From Malania oleifera (taxonomy: Eukaryota > Streptophyta > Magnoliopsida > Santalales > Ximeniaceae), in assembly GCF_029873635.1 (NCBI RefSeq), contig NC_080426.1, forward strand, positions 56,824,673-56,888,672: a DNA stretch of 64,000 nucleotides, written 5' to 3'. Numbering within the stretch: position 1 is the first letter of the stretch; each line of letters opens with the position of its first letter. Made by a program: the position numbers and the translations under genes. Positions 32,534 to 44,060 of the stretch are shown in pieces. The notes beneath the pieces were generated by a model that was given only the letters and a program-made list of their open reading frames with translations, had not been told where the DNA came from and did not search any database.

Positions 32534-34180
32534 TAACTCACTCGAAAAATGAGCAGTTCGGAAGCTATCCCAAGTATAGGAGTTTAGTCGTGTAATACAT
32601 AATCCGAAGGTCAGATCATCTTTTCAGGGAATGCAGTTTAATTCCAAATTTCATATAATTCCAATAGAAAATACGAAACGAAAGGGTTATTGAACACAGT
32701 TCAGATTCGGGTTTCCTGGGATGTTTGAGATTCTTTTTTTGAAGAATTAAAAAAAACAATGTGAAATTTAAATTATGAATCCTAATCACGCACTAAATTA
32801 ACAATGAGAAACGATCCTACGTTTAATCAGCCAAACAAGAATAAAATCCCACGTTTAAACTTCGGAAAAAGACTATAGACGATAACTTTAAGTAAAAACT
32901 TAAGCATGCAATTAAAAAAATTAAATCAAACATAAACTCAAACAAGAACCAAATTTTTAACGCAATCAAGAACTTAAACCAAAATTAAAACTTTAACAAC
33001 TAAACAATAAACGAAAACACGATAAAAATTCATATTTTAATTAAACCAAACTTAAATTAAATAGAACCCACAAAAGTTGAATTCTAAAGAAGATTTTTTT
33101 TTTTTTTAAGATTAGCCAAAATTTAATGAGAAGAAATAATAACCCAAGAAAAAATCAACTCCAATAATAATATTAATTAAGAAGAGAAATAAAATAAATA
33201 AAGTTTAATAATAATAACCCAACAAGATTCAAAATTTTAAAGCTTTAATTAAAATTCTACTAAAAAATAACAATTATTCAAATATTTAAAAGCAAGAACA
33301 AAAAAAAAAAAAAAACTAAAGAAAAAGATAATAAAGAAAAAGAGAAAGAAAGAGAAAGGGAGCAGCTCGCCCGTAGAGAGATTGTTGGAGGTGCAGCCGT
33401 GTGGCTGGCTGTGAGCTGAAGTAGGAGGGCGTCTTGGGTTCAGGAGTTGTAGCAATAGTAGGTGGCTTCGGTAGGAGGTTCATGGGTAGCAGTAGGGGGT
33501 TGAGGCAGCAACAAGAAGGAGGTTCGGGTTGAGGGAAGATAGCAGTAGCACATAGGGGCTTCGGGTCCTTTAGCAGTAGTACATGGCCACTCGGACAACA
33601 AGGTAGAGTAGGAATCAAGAAGACAAGAGGGAAAGAAATATGAGAAAACGAGAAAGAAAGAGACAGAGAGGGAAAGGAGAAGGAGAGAGTTGAAGGGGAG
33701 AGAAGAGAGGAGAGTTGAAGCCGAGAGGAAGAGAAGAGGGAGAGTTGAGAGCGGAGGCTAAGGGAGAGGAGTGGGTGCTGAAAATAGAGAGGGCCGAGAG
33801 GGAGAGTTCAAAGAGAAGGGAGGAGAGAGGAAGGAGAGGAGTGAGGCTCAGAGGAGAGGGGGCGAGAGAGTCTTGCTCAAATAAAAAAAGCCCAGCCACT
33901 ACTTGAAGCCCTACCCCGCGCACGAGGACGCCCACACCCAGCTGCATGGTCGGGTCAAATAGACCATATTTATTTATTTATTTTCTTTTCTTTTCTTTTC
34001 TTGTTTCTTCCTTTTTTTTTGTTTCCCAGATCACAAGGAATATTTTGACCTTCTTAAAACCCTTATCTCTTAAAACTCAAAACACAAAAGTTGTAGAGCA
34101 CTTTCTTGGCTTTCCAGCGCATTTTGAGAGTTTGATACCAAGAACGTTTGAATTGGAGTTACACAGAAAAAGTTATGGCC
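32534..34180 (-). repeat. 5' LTR of the Athila-like element (truncated)
   Basis: Matches 26914-28600 but lacks the last part that would end at the equivalent of 28802. Includes a purine-rich stretch at about 33640-33875. Confidence 0.7.
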
Positions 34181-34724
34181 AAAACACTAAAACGTGTCCG
34201 TAAGAGAAAAACTCCCTTCATGTTTCTTCTGTCTCATTGATGGACATATTTCTCAAACCAAAAGTCATTATCCTAAAATATGGTCAACATGAAAGTTGTG
34301 GTATTTTCTCTTATCTTTCTATTGATATCAAGAAAATTCAATTTTGAGTTGTATAAAAAAAGTTATGGCCAAAACATTGAACAATGTCTGCGCAGAAAAG
34401 TAGAGGCTGGTTGACCAAACCTTCACTGCGGTCGACCGAAACTCGTTAATTTCAAGCCTTGGTCGACTGTACCTTGAGCCTGGTTGACCGACCATCTCAG
34501 GAAAGTGTCCCAACGGTCGAAAAATGGCTATTTTTCAAAATAAAAATTGATTTTAAGGTCCCAACGACTATATAATGGTCACAAGGGGTTTTTGCCTATA
34601 AATACAACCCCAAAATACTTGAAAATTGTTGGAGAATCCCTTTGTTAATTTAGTTTATCATTCTTTGATTCTCCCACACTTCTATACCCCACTTGTTCTT
34701 TAAATTCTCATTTTTCTCCTACTC

Positions 34725-35330
34725 TTCTTTTATTTGAAAATCATTTTGGGAGAAAATATTCTTGGGGGTTTTATGTGAAGAGGCTTGAGCATATATCATA
34801 TACATATATATTGCTTGATGGCCTTCTTCTTTCATTTGTGATATATTTTCAAAGATTAAAATGTCTCCTATTCTCTTCTTTTGAAAAACATTTTTGGGGA
34901 AAATATTTTTGGGGTTATATTTGAAGAGGCTTGAGCATATAACATTCTCTATATGTATATTGCTTGAAGGCCTTTCTATTTTTCATGTTTTCAAAGATTA
35001 AATTTCTCCCATATTCTTTTATTTGGAAAAATATTTTTTAGAGAAATTTATTGTGAATAATGTCTTGAAGGCTTGGGCTAATATTCCTGCTCATATATTT
35101 TGCTTGAATACCTTCTTGGGATTAATTTTACTAAGGTCAATCATTTTGAAGAAAACCCTAATATTCTCTTACTCTTATCTTGACATACATTTATTGGAGA
35201 ATTTCTTTGGGTTATACAAGAGGGAGCCTTGAGCATATATCAATTTAATATATACTTGCTTGAGAGGCTTCTCCTTCTATTTTATAAAGGTCAATCATTT
35301 TAGAAAAGAAAATCATTTTCCAAACTCTCA
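34725..35330 (+). repeat. diverged tandem repeats, about 140 bases each
   Basis: Four imperfect units share a GAAAATATTTTTGGGG-type block, GAGGCTTGAGCATATA and TTGCTTGA(A/G)GGCCTT. They lie within the + strand copia LTR. Confidence 0.65.
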
Positions 35331-35480
35331 AGTTTTACTTGAAAAATATTTTGAGAGAAAACCCATACTCTACATGAGCTTCATTTCAAAATCATATGAG
35401 AATGCATATTAGATTTTAATGTTGTACATCTCTGCTCGTATTTCAGAAGCATATTTTATGTACAAAATGATTTTATTGTA

Positions 35481-35640
35481 ACGGTTCGGTTCAGCCCATT
35501 AATTGAATTGGGGAGTCTGAGCCCCACAAGTGAGACCGGTTCGGTTCAGCCCGGAATTGAACTGGGGAGTCTCAACCCCGCAAGTGAGACTAGTTTGGCT
35601 CAGCCTAGCAATTAAGCTGGGGTTTTCCTCGCCCCGTAAG
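35481..35640 (+). repeat. tandem repeat, about 53 bases, 3 copies
   Basis: Units contain GGTTCGGTTCAGCC, AATTGAA(C/T)TGGGGAGTCT and CCCC(G/A)CAAGTGAGAC. They lie within the + strand copia LTR. Confidence 0.8.
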
Positions 35641-36034
35641 GAGAGGATGTAAAAGGCTTTTGCTCCGCCCGGTTAAGTGAGTAAGTATAGTGGAATCCTT
35701 GGGGGTAAGCCCAAGGCGGGGATGTAGGCTGGTTTGGCCGAACCTCGATAACAAATATGGTGTCTCTCTTTCTATCTTATTTAAATTCTCGCATTTTAAT
35801 TTCAGCATGTGTATGAATGTTTATTTAATGTCGAAATTATTTTCTTGCACACATTTGATTTAAATAAGATACTGCACACTTGTATGTTTGCTTTTATTGT
35901 TAAACTTACTTTACATACACGTATACATGTTGAATGAGATATGATACTGTGGTGAATCGGCGAATTGTTTAAATTGGCCAAAAAGTTTTTAAAACTCAAT
36001 TCACCCCGCTCTTGGGATCACACCAATTCCAACA

Positions 36035-36493
36035 TTTTCTTTTCCTTCAGTGAAGTTGTATATGATTTTAGTTTGATCCTCAACTATAATTTTAAGACTA
36101 CAAATTTCCGAGTCTTTTGCACTTTTACCAATTACTTGTAACTGAATTAGTTCTTAAGACATCTGATTGATTTTAATCATGAGTTCATCAAAAGTTGAGT
36201 CCTTTTCTTTTTCAACTAATCTTGATGACTCTAGTTAGTTCACAAGTATTTCATTTTGTTCTCTTAGAGCTATATTTTTCTTTGAAACTTTTATGAATCT
36301 ATTATGCAATGAGAATAATTCAGATTGAATTCCCTTATATGAAGGCATTCTTTCACATGATTCATTACAAGATTCATCACCAGTTTCATAAGATGAGGTT
36401 GAATGGGAACTTACCTTGTTGTCTCTTGCCATAAAGCACAGGTTAGTAATCTCATGATCACTTGATTCACTCTCTGAGTCACCTGAGCTTGAG
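36035..36493 (-). pseudogene. copia A polyprotein fragment left of the Tekay insertion
   Basis: The minus strand from 36493 reads as acidic/serine-rich codons (SSSGDSESESSDHE), then CFMARDNKVSSH and KNIALREQNEILVN, a stretch found between the gag zinc knuckle and protease of some copia elements. It continues the gag frame interrupted at 45822: the same TTGAG lies on both sides of the inserted Tekay element. It is cut at 36034 by the + strand copia LTR. Confidence 0.7.
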
Positions 36494-36714
36494 TGTAGTG
36501 ATCCAAAATAATAATAATAATAATAATAATAAATAATAATAATAAATAATTTAATTAATTAATCAAATTATAATTATTATTAATTAAATAATATAATATA
36601 TTATAATAATATATTAATATAATATAATATTATATATATAAAGGTAAATTGAAGCATCAAAGATCCTTGAGGATTGTTTCCAAAGAAATCCCCCACCCCC
36701 CTGCGTAATTTTTG

Positions 36715-36746
<32 letters not shown>

Positions 36747-38517
36747 AATTTCTCTCCATCTGCAAGCCAAATTGAGGAATGAACACCATTTATGGGTCCT
36801 AGCACCGATCCTCAGTATTTTAACCAGGGAGATTTCGGAGTTTGGGCATTGTAGGCACCACTCTAGGGATAAGGTAAGGGGAATAGATTATGTGAGTTTA
36901 TCTTCGAAATTGAACCGATTAAATTGAGAATATGGATACAGAAATACTATATATGATTTTCTGAATTATTCAGGCATATGGAAACAGTGGTTTTTGGTTA
37001 TTATATATATGTATTTGGAGAAAACCAAAGTGAGTAGGGTAATCATCTCCCGTTTTCTTGAAAAATGTATATTGTGAGTTAAATAAAATTATGGTGATAA
37101 TCAGATTTTTTTTTTCTACATAATATATTTTCTCCAGGTAGTTTATTATATTATGGTATAAGCATTTAAATTGTGTGGCATGAGAACAATTTGTTATAAT
37201 TGCAAAATTAAATCGATTGGAATCCCTTTTATGATATTATATAGTGAAATTGTGATTTTATAAAGAATGTGATTTTATACTGAGTATGGATTTTATACTG
37301 AGTTATGAATATATACAGAGTTGTAATTTTATACTGAGTTATGATTATATACAGAGAATGTGGTTTTATACTGATCAATGGAAATATTGAGAATACTATG
37401 GAATTGTGAGAAATGATAGTTTTACACCAAATTGTGAATATGACGGCTTTACACTGAGTTGTGAAAATGAGATCATGCTACTATTTTTATCATGAAAATT
37501 GCAATATAACGTTGGTGGGATATGAGGAGGTCGTTATATTGTTATCATATAATATTATGTAAATTGCAGTATAACGTTGGTAGGATATGAGGAGGTCACT
37601 ATATTGTTATTATATAATATTATATAAATTGCATTATGTGGTTTAAGAACCCTGATGGACCAGATATGTTGAGAGAACGGTACCGTAGCTAGTGGAATTG
37701 TTAGTCCAACCACACTGTTACGGAAAGTGTAGGTGGTAAACAGTTGATTTAGCCTACAAAGTTTTGGGGACCAACCCTGGAATCTGGACCAGGCTGCAGT
37801 AGGCAAATTGTACAACATACATATATTATGTTGACTTAGCCTAGTGGTAGGCTGGCCATGGTTAAGTCCAATATTCGGACCACACAACCCGATCATGTGA
37901 GGTTAATGCATGATGTTATATGATTGTTCATTCAGAGAGGTTCTTTTATGCATATATGATGATTTACGTGCACAGAGAAATTTATAAAGCCAAAGCATGA
38001 TTTTTAGAAAAGCATTTATTTTTAGTTATACAGGTGTGAGTATAGATTTTAAATGCAATTTCATTTAAAGTTAATTAATGGTTATATTTACTTACGTAAA
38101 AACTCATTTGTCACACACTGATAATAATATATTCGATCTTACTGAGAGGTGTCTCACTCTAATAAATATTTCAACTTTTCAAGACCGCTAGGAAATCAAG
38201 CCTAGTAGCTCAAGGTCGAGGTGTAGATAATACAGATAGGGTAAGTGCTGGTATGGATATGTGTATATAAACTTTTTTGATAATTTTTGGGTTATAGTAT
38301 GGTTTTCGAGAAATTGTATGGTAATGGGTGTGAGGTAGTACTCTGGAATGTATAATGTTTGGAAGGTTTATTTTTGCTTCCACTAGCTGTGCAATGGTAC
38401 AGATGTAATATTCTAAAATATTGTGAATATATGTAATATTGTGATAGTTATGAAAAAAAAATTGGGTCGTGACAGTTGTAGTATCAGAGCTTGGAATTTT
38501 TTTTTCGGGTTGTTACA
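36494..38517 (+). repeat. 5' LTR of the Tekay element
   Basis: 2,024 bp. Contains (AAT)n near 36510-36545, a (CT)n tract at 36713-36742, repeats of TTTTATACTGAGT between 37250 and 37460, and a 65-70 base direct duplication at about 37500-37640. Confidence 0.93.
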
Positions 38518-38521
38518 GTTG

Positions 38522-38533
38522 TGGTATCAGAGC
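38522..38533 (+). promoter_or_regulatory. primer-binding site (initiator tRNA-Met)
   Basis: TGGTATCAGAGC, exact match, four bases after the 5' LTR. A decayed related copy (GTAGTATCAGAGC) lies inside the LTR near 38479. Confidence 0.9.
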
Positions 38534-39072
38534 CTAGGTTGCTATGTTATGCAGACTTTAGTGGATAATACTACCAGAGTATAGGAATGAGTTGAGGGAT
38601 GGGTAGGAATTGGTAGGTTAGGTGTTGTATGATGGATTGGGTATAGGATGCATAGTAAAGTGGAATACCCTAAGTAAATTGAAATTTTAGGTTTCATCTC
38701 ACAGCCTGGAGGCAGAAATCCCGTGACGGTATTCTATGATTTTCATGAGGCGATGGTTTCAAGAAAATTATGGCAAACCATCAATGATTTTGTCTCTGAG
38801 TAGTAAGACTGAACCTAAAATTGGGAATTTGGAGGGTAAATTTGTTATTTGTGTGGGTGGAGCCTATAAAGGAGAGTCTAAGTATTTTAGTATGAAGATA
38901 TAGATCATTTTATAGTTTCTTAGTTAATTGTGTTACGACAATAGGATTCTAAAATTTGTTTTCTTGCCCTATTTTCAGGATGGACCATAGAGATAAGAAT
39001 GTGGATGTTGGGAGAAGTAACAGTTTAGGGGCTCTAGTAAGGACGACATTGATACCTCTACCGTGCTGTGAG

Positions 39073-40286
39073 GTTTAGTTCAGCAAGCTATGGAAGAAAT
39101 TAGGTGGGACTCTAGGGGGCAACACTGCCCACCTGCAGACCAGGGATGCACCATCGAGCAATTTACCCACATGAATCCCCCGACTTTTGCGAGAGGAACT
39201 GATCCAATTGAGGTAGAGAACTGGGTTTAGGAGATAGAGGAGCTGCTGGCAGTCCTGTGCTACACAGAGGAACAGAAATTTCAGTATGCTACTTTTAAAT
39301 TGGTTGGGGAGGTCAAGCGATGGTGGAGATCAGTAAAGCTTCTTGAGGAACAGAGGTCAGAACCCGCGGTTATGACTTGGAAGCATTTCAAAGAGATCTT
39401 CTTTGATAGATACTTCCCCGCTACCACCAGGGATGCTAAGGCAAAGGAGTTTATGAATTTGACTCAGAGGCACTTGACTTTATAGCAGTATGCGGCCAAG
39501 TTTGTGGAGCTGTCTCGCTTCAGCCCATATATGGTTCCAGATGAGGCGAGGAAGGCGAGAAAGTTTGAGAAAGGCTTGAGGCAGGAGATATACGAGTAGG
39601 TAGTGGCTTTTCAAGTTCATAATTTCTCAGAGCTGGTGGATAAAGTCATGGTTTTGGAGACCAGTCCGTAGAGGAGTATGGAAATGCTTAATCAGAGGAA
39701 GAGGCCTGTGCCTCTTGGTTTTCAAGCTGGTACAACTCAGGGTCCATGTAGAAGAAACATAAATATTGTGGGCTAGACACTAGAGATGGGGAATCGAACT
39801 GGGCAGAGCAATCCATCACGCCCTCTTTGCCCCAGGTGTAATAGGAGACATTCAGGGAAATGTCGGGTCAAGGTGATTATCTACTATTGGTTCGGTAGAC
39901 CCAGTGATATTGTACGAGACTGTTGTGTGTCGCTGAATCATGTGCCTACTCCTAGTCGTTACTGGGAAAACAATCAGGCACCCCGAGGCAACTACTAGAG
40001 GAACACTGCCCCAGAGCAGGTTTATTCTCTTACACTAAGAGAAGCAGAAAATATGATCGACGTGGTGACATGTAATATTTTAATATTGTCAAATAAAGTT
40101 GTTGTATTGTTTGATTCAGGAACAATACACTCATTCATACCTCGGAAGTATATTAAATTGTGTGGGATAAAAGCTCAACTATTAGATATATATTTATTTG
40201 TGGTCACACCGACAGGGACCGTGGTAGTGTGTGTAGAAGGGTTCTTAAGGTCTATCCTATCTGTATTCAAGGAAAGATGCTACTAG
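39073..40286 (+). pseudogene. Tekay gag-protease with six in-frame TAG stops
   Basis: One frame runs from about 39073 through gag into protease. It shows MNPPTFARGTDPIEVENWV, then [18 protein letters not shown], a zinc-knuckle remnant CPRCNRRHSGKC with a second damaged CCHC, and the protease motif VLFDSGTIHSFI (Asp codon 40113-40115). Six stops interrupt it, all TAG: 39228, 39483, 39597, 39669, 39774 and 39996. Each sits where Gln is expected from context (for example TL-stop-QYAAKF, IYE-stop-VVAF). No TAA or TGA occurs in this frame over the stretch. A possible start ATG at 38980 is in another frame, so a frameshift lies near 39060. Confidence 0.85.
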
Positions 40287-40552
40287 CCAATTTAGTAGTT
40301 TTTGACATGCATGGATTTGACGTAATTCTGGGGATGGACTGGCTAGCCTTTAGTTATGCCAGTATTGACCGTTATAAAAAGAAAGTAGTGTTCATACCTC
40401 TAGGGGAGCAGGAGTATAGATTTTTTGGGTCGTGTGTGCGTACCTCGCCACAAATACTGTCAGCTATTCAGGCAAAAAGGTTAATCTTGGATGGATATTT
40501 AGGGATACCTAATTTATGTGAAGGAAGCACCAGAGGGAGGATTAAAACTTGA
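40160..40552 (+). pseudogene. Tekay protease C-terminal part, shifted frame
   Basis: After a frameshift near 40200 the frame reads VFDMHGFDVILGMDWLA and SIDRYKKKVVF, typical of the end of the chromovirus protease. A second shift near 40520 returns to the original frame. Confidence 0.75.
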
Positions 40553-41790
40553 GGATATCTCAGTAGTAAGTAAATTCCCTAATGTATTTCTTGAGGATTT
40601 GCCTAAGTTGTCTCCTAATCATGAGGTGGAGTTCGCTATCAACCAACCTTCAAGAACGTCACCAATCTCTAAGGCTCCATACAGGACGACTCCCGCAAAA
40701 TTAAAGGAATTGAAAGAACAGTTACAGGAGTTACTGGATAAAGGATTTATTAGACCTAGTGTGTCACCATGGGAAGCACCAGTGTTATTCATTAAAAATA
40801 AAGATGGGTCGATGAGGAAGTGCATTGATTACTAAAAAATAAACAAGGTGACTGTTAAGAACAAGTATCCACTTTCCCATATAGATGATTTTTTTGACCA
40901 GCTCCAGAGAGCACGATTTTTCTCTAAGATTGATCTCCGATTCGGGTACCATTAGGTGAAGGTTAAGGCAGAGAATGTTCCAAAGACTGCATTCCGAACT
41001 AGGTATGGCCATTATGAATTCTTGGTTATGCCATTCGGACTGACTAATGCTCCTTCTGCATTTATGGACCTTATGAACAGGGTTGTCCATGAATATCTGG
41101 ATAGGTTTGTGGCGGTGTTCATTGATGATATTTTGGTGTATTCAAAGAGTCCTGAGGAACATGAGAATCATTTGAAGATGGTACTTCAGGTATTCAGGGA
41201 AAGGGGGTTGTATGCTAAATTTAAGAAATGTGAATTCTGGTTGGAACAAGTTGCATTCCTCGGACACGTGATATCTAGAGGTGGTATTTTTGTGGACCTG
41301 AGTAAGAAAGAGGCGGTAGTAGACTGGGCGAGACTGAAGAATGTCCACGAGGTTAGGAGTTTCTTAGGTCTGACAGGATATTACCACTGATTTGTGGAAG
41401 GTTATTCTAAATTATCAGGTCCACTAACAAAGTTGATAAGAAATAATGTAAAATATGAGTGGACAGATGAATGTGAGCAAAGCTTCCAAGAATTAAAGTA
41501 GCGAATCATCACTACTTTGGTACTGACAATTCCTTTAGGAGAAGGTGATTTTGTGATCTACAATGATGCGTCTCGGAAAGGGCTTGGGTGCGTCCTGATG
41601 CAACTAGGGAAGGTTATTGCGTACGCCTCTCAATAGCCCAAGGAACACGAGAAGAATTACCTGACGCATGATTTGGAATTGGCAGTAGTGGTTTTTGTTT
41701 TAAAAATCTAGAGGCACTACCTGTATGGTGAGAGGTGCGAGATATTTATAGATCATAAAAGTCTTAAGTATTTCTTCACGCAAAAGAGTT
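40518..41790 (+). pseudogene. Tekay reverse transcriptase and RNase H
   Basis: The frame opens with FPNVFLEDLPKLSPNHEVEF, then [56 protein letters not shown] and the active site [11 protein letters not shown]. RNase H follows with YNDASRKGLGCVLMQ and HKSLKYFF. In-frame stops are TAA 40833, TAG 40953, TGA 41388, TAG 41499, TAG 41634 and TAG 41709; most fall at expected Gln or Arg codons. Catalytic FIDD is intact, but the frame is not translatable. Confidence 0.9.
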
Positions 41791-41811
41791 GAATATGAGA
41801 CAGAGGAGATG

Positions 41812-41988
41812 GTTAAAACTGATAAAGGACTATGATTGTATCATTAACTACCACCCAGGGAGAGCAAATATGGTAGCTGATGCATTAAGTCGAAAGTTGT
41901 TAGAACTGATAAAGGACTGTGATTGTATCATTAACTACCACCTAGGGAGAGCAAATGTGGTAGTTGATGCGTTAAGTTGGAAGTTAGG
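41812..41988 (+). repeat. in-frame 87-bp tandem duplication
   Basis: Two copies 87 bases apart encode [17 protein letters not shown]...ADALSRKL and [17 protein letters not shown]...VDALSWKL. This is the conserved end of RNase H, normally present once. Confidence 0.9.
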
Positions 41989-43120
41989 GAATGCGGCGGT
42001 CTCGACAGTGGTAGCTCAACATCAAATCCAGATGGATCTAAAAAGATTTGGTGTGGAAATAGTGGAAGGAAATCATCAAGCTTTTATTGTTAATTTGGTG
42101 CTCCAACCGAGCTTACTGGAACGAATTGAGGTTGCACAGAAGAATGATGCAGAGTTGGTAAAAATTAGGGGTAAGGTACGAAGTGGCCCGGGGACAGATT
42201 TTAATATCTCAAATGATGGAGTTTTAAAGTTTCACGCCTTATTGTGTGTGCCTAATGATACAGAGATAAAAAAAAAAAGCAATTCTGGAAGAGGCTCATC
42301 GCTCTCTGTATACAATGCATCTAGGAAGCACTAAAATGTACCAAGATTTACAAGAATCCTTTTGGTGGAACAATATGAAGAGGGATATTGTCCAGTTCGT
42401 GGGGCAGTGCCTTACGTGTTAGCAGGTGAAGGCTGAACACCAAAGACCAGCAATGCCATTGCAACCACTCCACATTCTTGAGTGGAAGTCAGAGCATATA
42501 TCCGTGGATTTTGTGACGAGGTTACCCTCAGTACTGCATGGGCAAAACACCATTTGGGTAATCATTGACCACCTGACAAAGACTGCCCATTTTATTTCAA
42601 TCAGAGTTAGTTACTCCATGAATAGGTTGGTAGAGCTTTATATGCAGGAGATAGTTAGACTCTATGACGTACCAGTGTCCAATGTATCAGATTGAGACCC
42701 ACGGTTTACCTCCCAATTTTGGAAGAGTTTGTAGAGGGCCTTGGGATCTCAGCTTACTTTTAGTACAACATTTCACCCCTAGACCGATGGACAAATAGAG
42801 AGAACAATCCAGATCCTAGAAAGTTACGGGCATGTGTGCTAGACTTCATAGGAAGCTGAATTTAGTATCTGCCGTTAATTGAGTTTGCCTACAACAATAG
42901 TTACTAGGCTAGTATTGGAATGACACCATATGAAGCGTTATATGGTCGGAGATGCCAATCTCCACTGTATTAGGATGAGGTTGGTGAACGGAGAATTTTG
43001 GGGCTAGAAATTATACAATAGACTTGTGAGAAAATCAAACTCGTTCGAGATAGAATTAGAACAGCTCAGAGTCGATAGAAGAGTTATACTAATACTCGCC
43101 GACGAGAACTAGAGTTTGAT
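41989..43120 (+). pseudogene. Tekay integrase
   Basis: The zinc-binding N-terminal region is broken by frameshifts near 42280-42425. The catalytic core is recognisable as PLHILEWKSEHISVDFVTRLP, then IWVIIDHLTKTAHFI and, after a TGA at 42693 in place of Arg, DPRFTSQFWKSL, and FHP-stop-TDGQIERTIQ. The D, D, E residues can be placed but several stops interrupt it. Confidence 0.85.
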
Positions 43121-43552
43121 GTGGGGGATAAGATATTTATGAGGATTGCTCCAATGAAGGGGGTTATGAGATTTAGGAAGAAAGGTAAGCTAAGCCTTAG
43201 GTATATTGGGCTATTCGAGATTCAGGAGAGGATTGGTCCAACTGCCTACAGTATAGTTTTACCCCCAGCACTATCTAGGATTAATGACGTGTTTCACGTG
43301 TCCATGTTGAAGAAGTACATCCCAGATCCTTTGCATGTGATAAGCTATGAGTCATTGGAAGTGAGTGACACCTTATCATATGATGAAGTGCCAGTTCGGA
43401 TCCTAGACTGGAAGGAGCAAGAATTACGTACCAAGAAGATCACGTTGGTAAAAGTACTCAGGCGTAATCATGCCATTGAGGAAGCCTCATGTGAATTAGA
43501 AGAGGAAATATGCCAGAGGTACCCACAGTTATTCAACGAGACCCAATGCTAG
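43121..43552 (+). pseudogene. Tekay integrase C-terminus with chromodomain-like tail
   Basis: An uninterrupted 143-codon frame starts in the GDKIFMRIAPMKGVMRF region and continues through KLSLRYIGLFEIQERIG, VFHVSMLKKYIPDP and VPVRILDWKEQELR. The end VKVLRRNHAIEEASCELEEE corresponds to the chromodomain-like module (family: VKVQW..H..EEATWE), with the aromatic cage positions partly replaced. Tekay/Del chromoviruses carry such a module, which is thought to guide integration to heterochromatin. Confidence 0.85.
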
Positions 43553-43863
43553 TCAGGTAAGTGTGATTGTTCAAGTAAGTGCTTGGTTTTTGAATGTAAA
43601 CTTGTTTTGTGAAGGTTGTCTAGATAGGTTTGTTTGGTGGTAATATATACATTTTGGTTTTAAGCTTTGAGTGGTTTTAGGAGAATTTTTAATTGATTAC
43701 TTGTAACCTCCCAGAAGTCGTATATGTAATCATGGTATTCCTCCACCATAAGTGAGGGGTTATTAATAAACTTGGGATCGGGCCACAATGCAGGTGACCA
43801 CCAGCTCTTTCTAGTATTGGTTGGTATTAAATGTTTGACAAATTTTGAGGACGAAATTTTTAT

Positions 43864-43876
43864 AAGGAGGGGAGGA
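43864..43876 (+). promoter_or_regulatory. polypurine tract
   Basis: AAGGAGGGGAGGA directly precedes the 3' LTR. Confidence 0.85.
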
Positions 43877-44015
43877 TGTAGTGATCCAAAAAAAATAATT
43901 AAATTAAATAAATAAATGATTAATTAATAATTGTTATTGATTTAATAATATATTAATATAATATAATATAATATAATATAGAGAAATCCCCCACCCCCTC
44001 CCTTGCGCCATTTTT

Positions 44016-44060
<45 letters not shown>

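Larger units (their letters stand above)
26914..34180 (-). mobile_element. Athila-like Ty3-gypsy element, pol-less
   Basis: Long direct repeats at 26914-28802 and from 32534 begin with the same CTCACTCGAAAAATGAG block. A reverse-complement primer-binding site CCCCGGCGATGGTACCA (32511-32527) abuts the right LTR. It resembles the tRNA-Asp-type site TGGCGCCGTTGCCGGGGA used by Athila/Tat elements, with transition changes. The left LTR is preceded on the minus strand by a purine tract (GGAGGGG near 28803-28812). The internal part is only 3.7 kb and holds gag remnants; protease, RT and integrase were not found. The right LTR loses homology after about 34180, where another LTR begins. Confidence 0.75.
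34181..36034 (+). mobile_element. copia-type LTR, + strand, probably solo
   Basis: Features of a plant copia LTR appear in order: GGTCGACC-type direct/inverted motifs (34410-34500), TATAAATACAACCCC (34597), tandem repeats, a CCGCCCGGTTAAGTGAG stretch (about 35665), and a terminal AATTCACCCCGCTCTTGGGA ending CCAACA at 36034. No primer-binding site follows and no internal region precedes, so it is a solo or 3' LTR. Its left end is not fixed. The right flank is the internal part of copia A. Confidence 0.55.
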
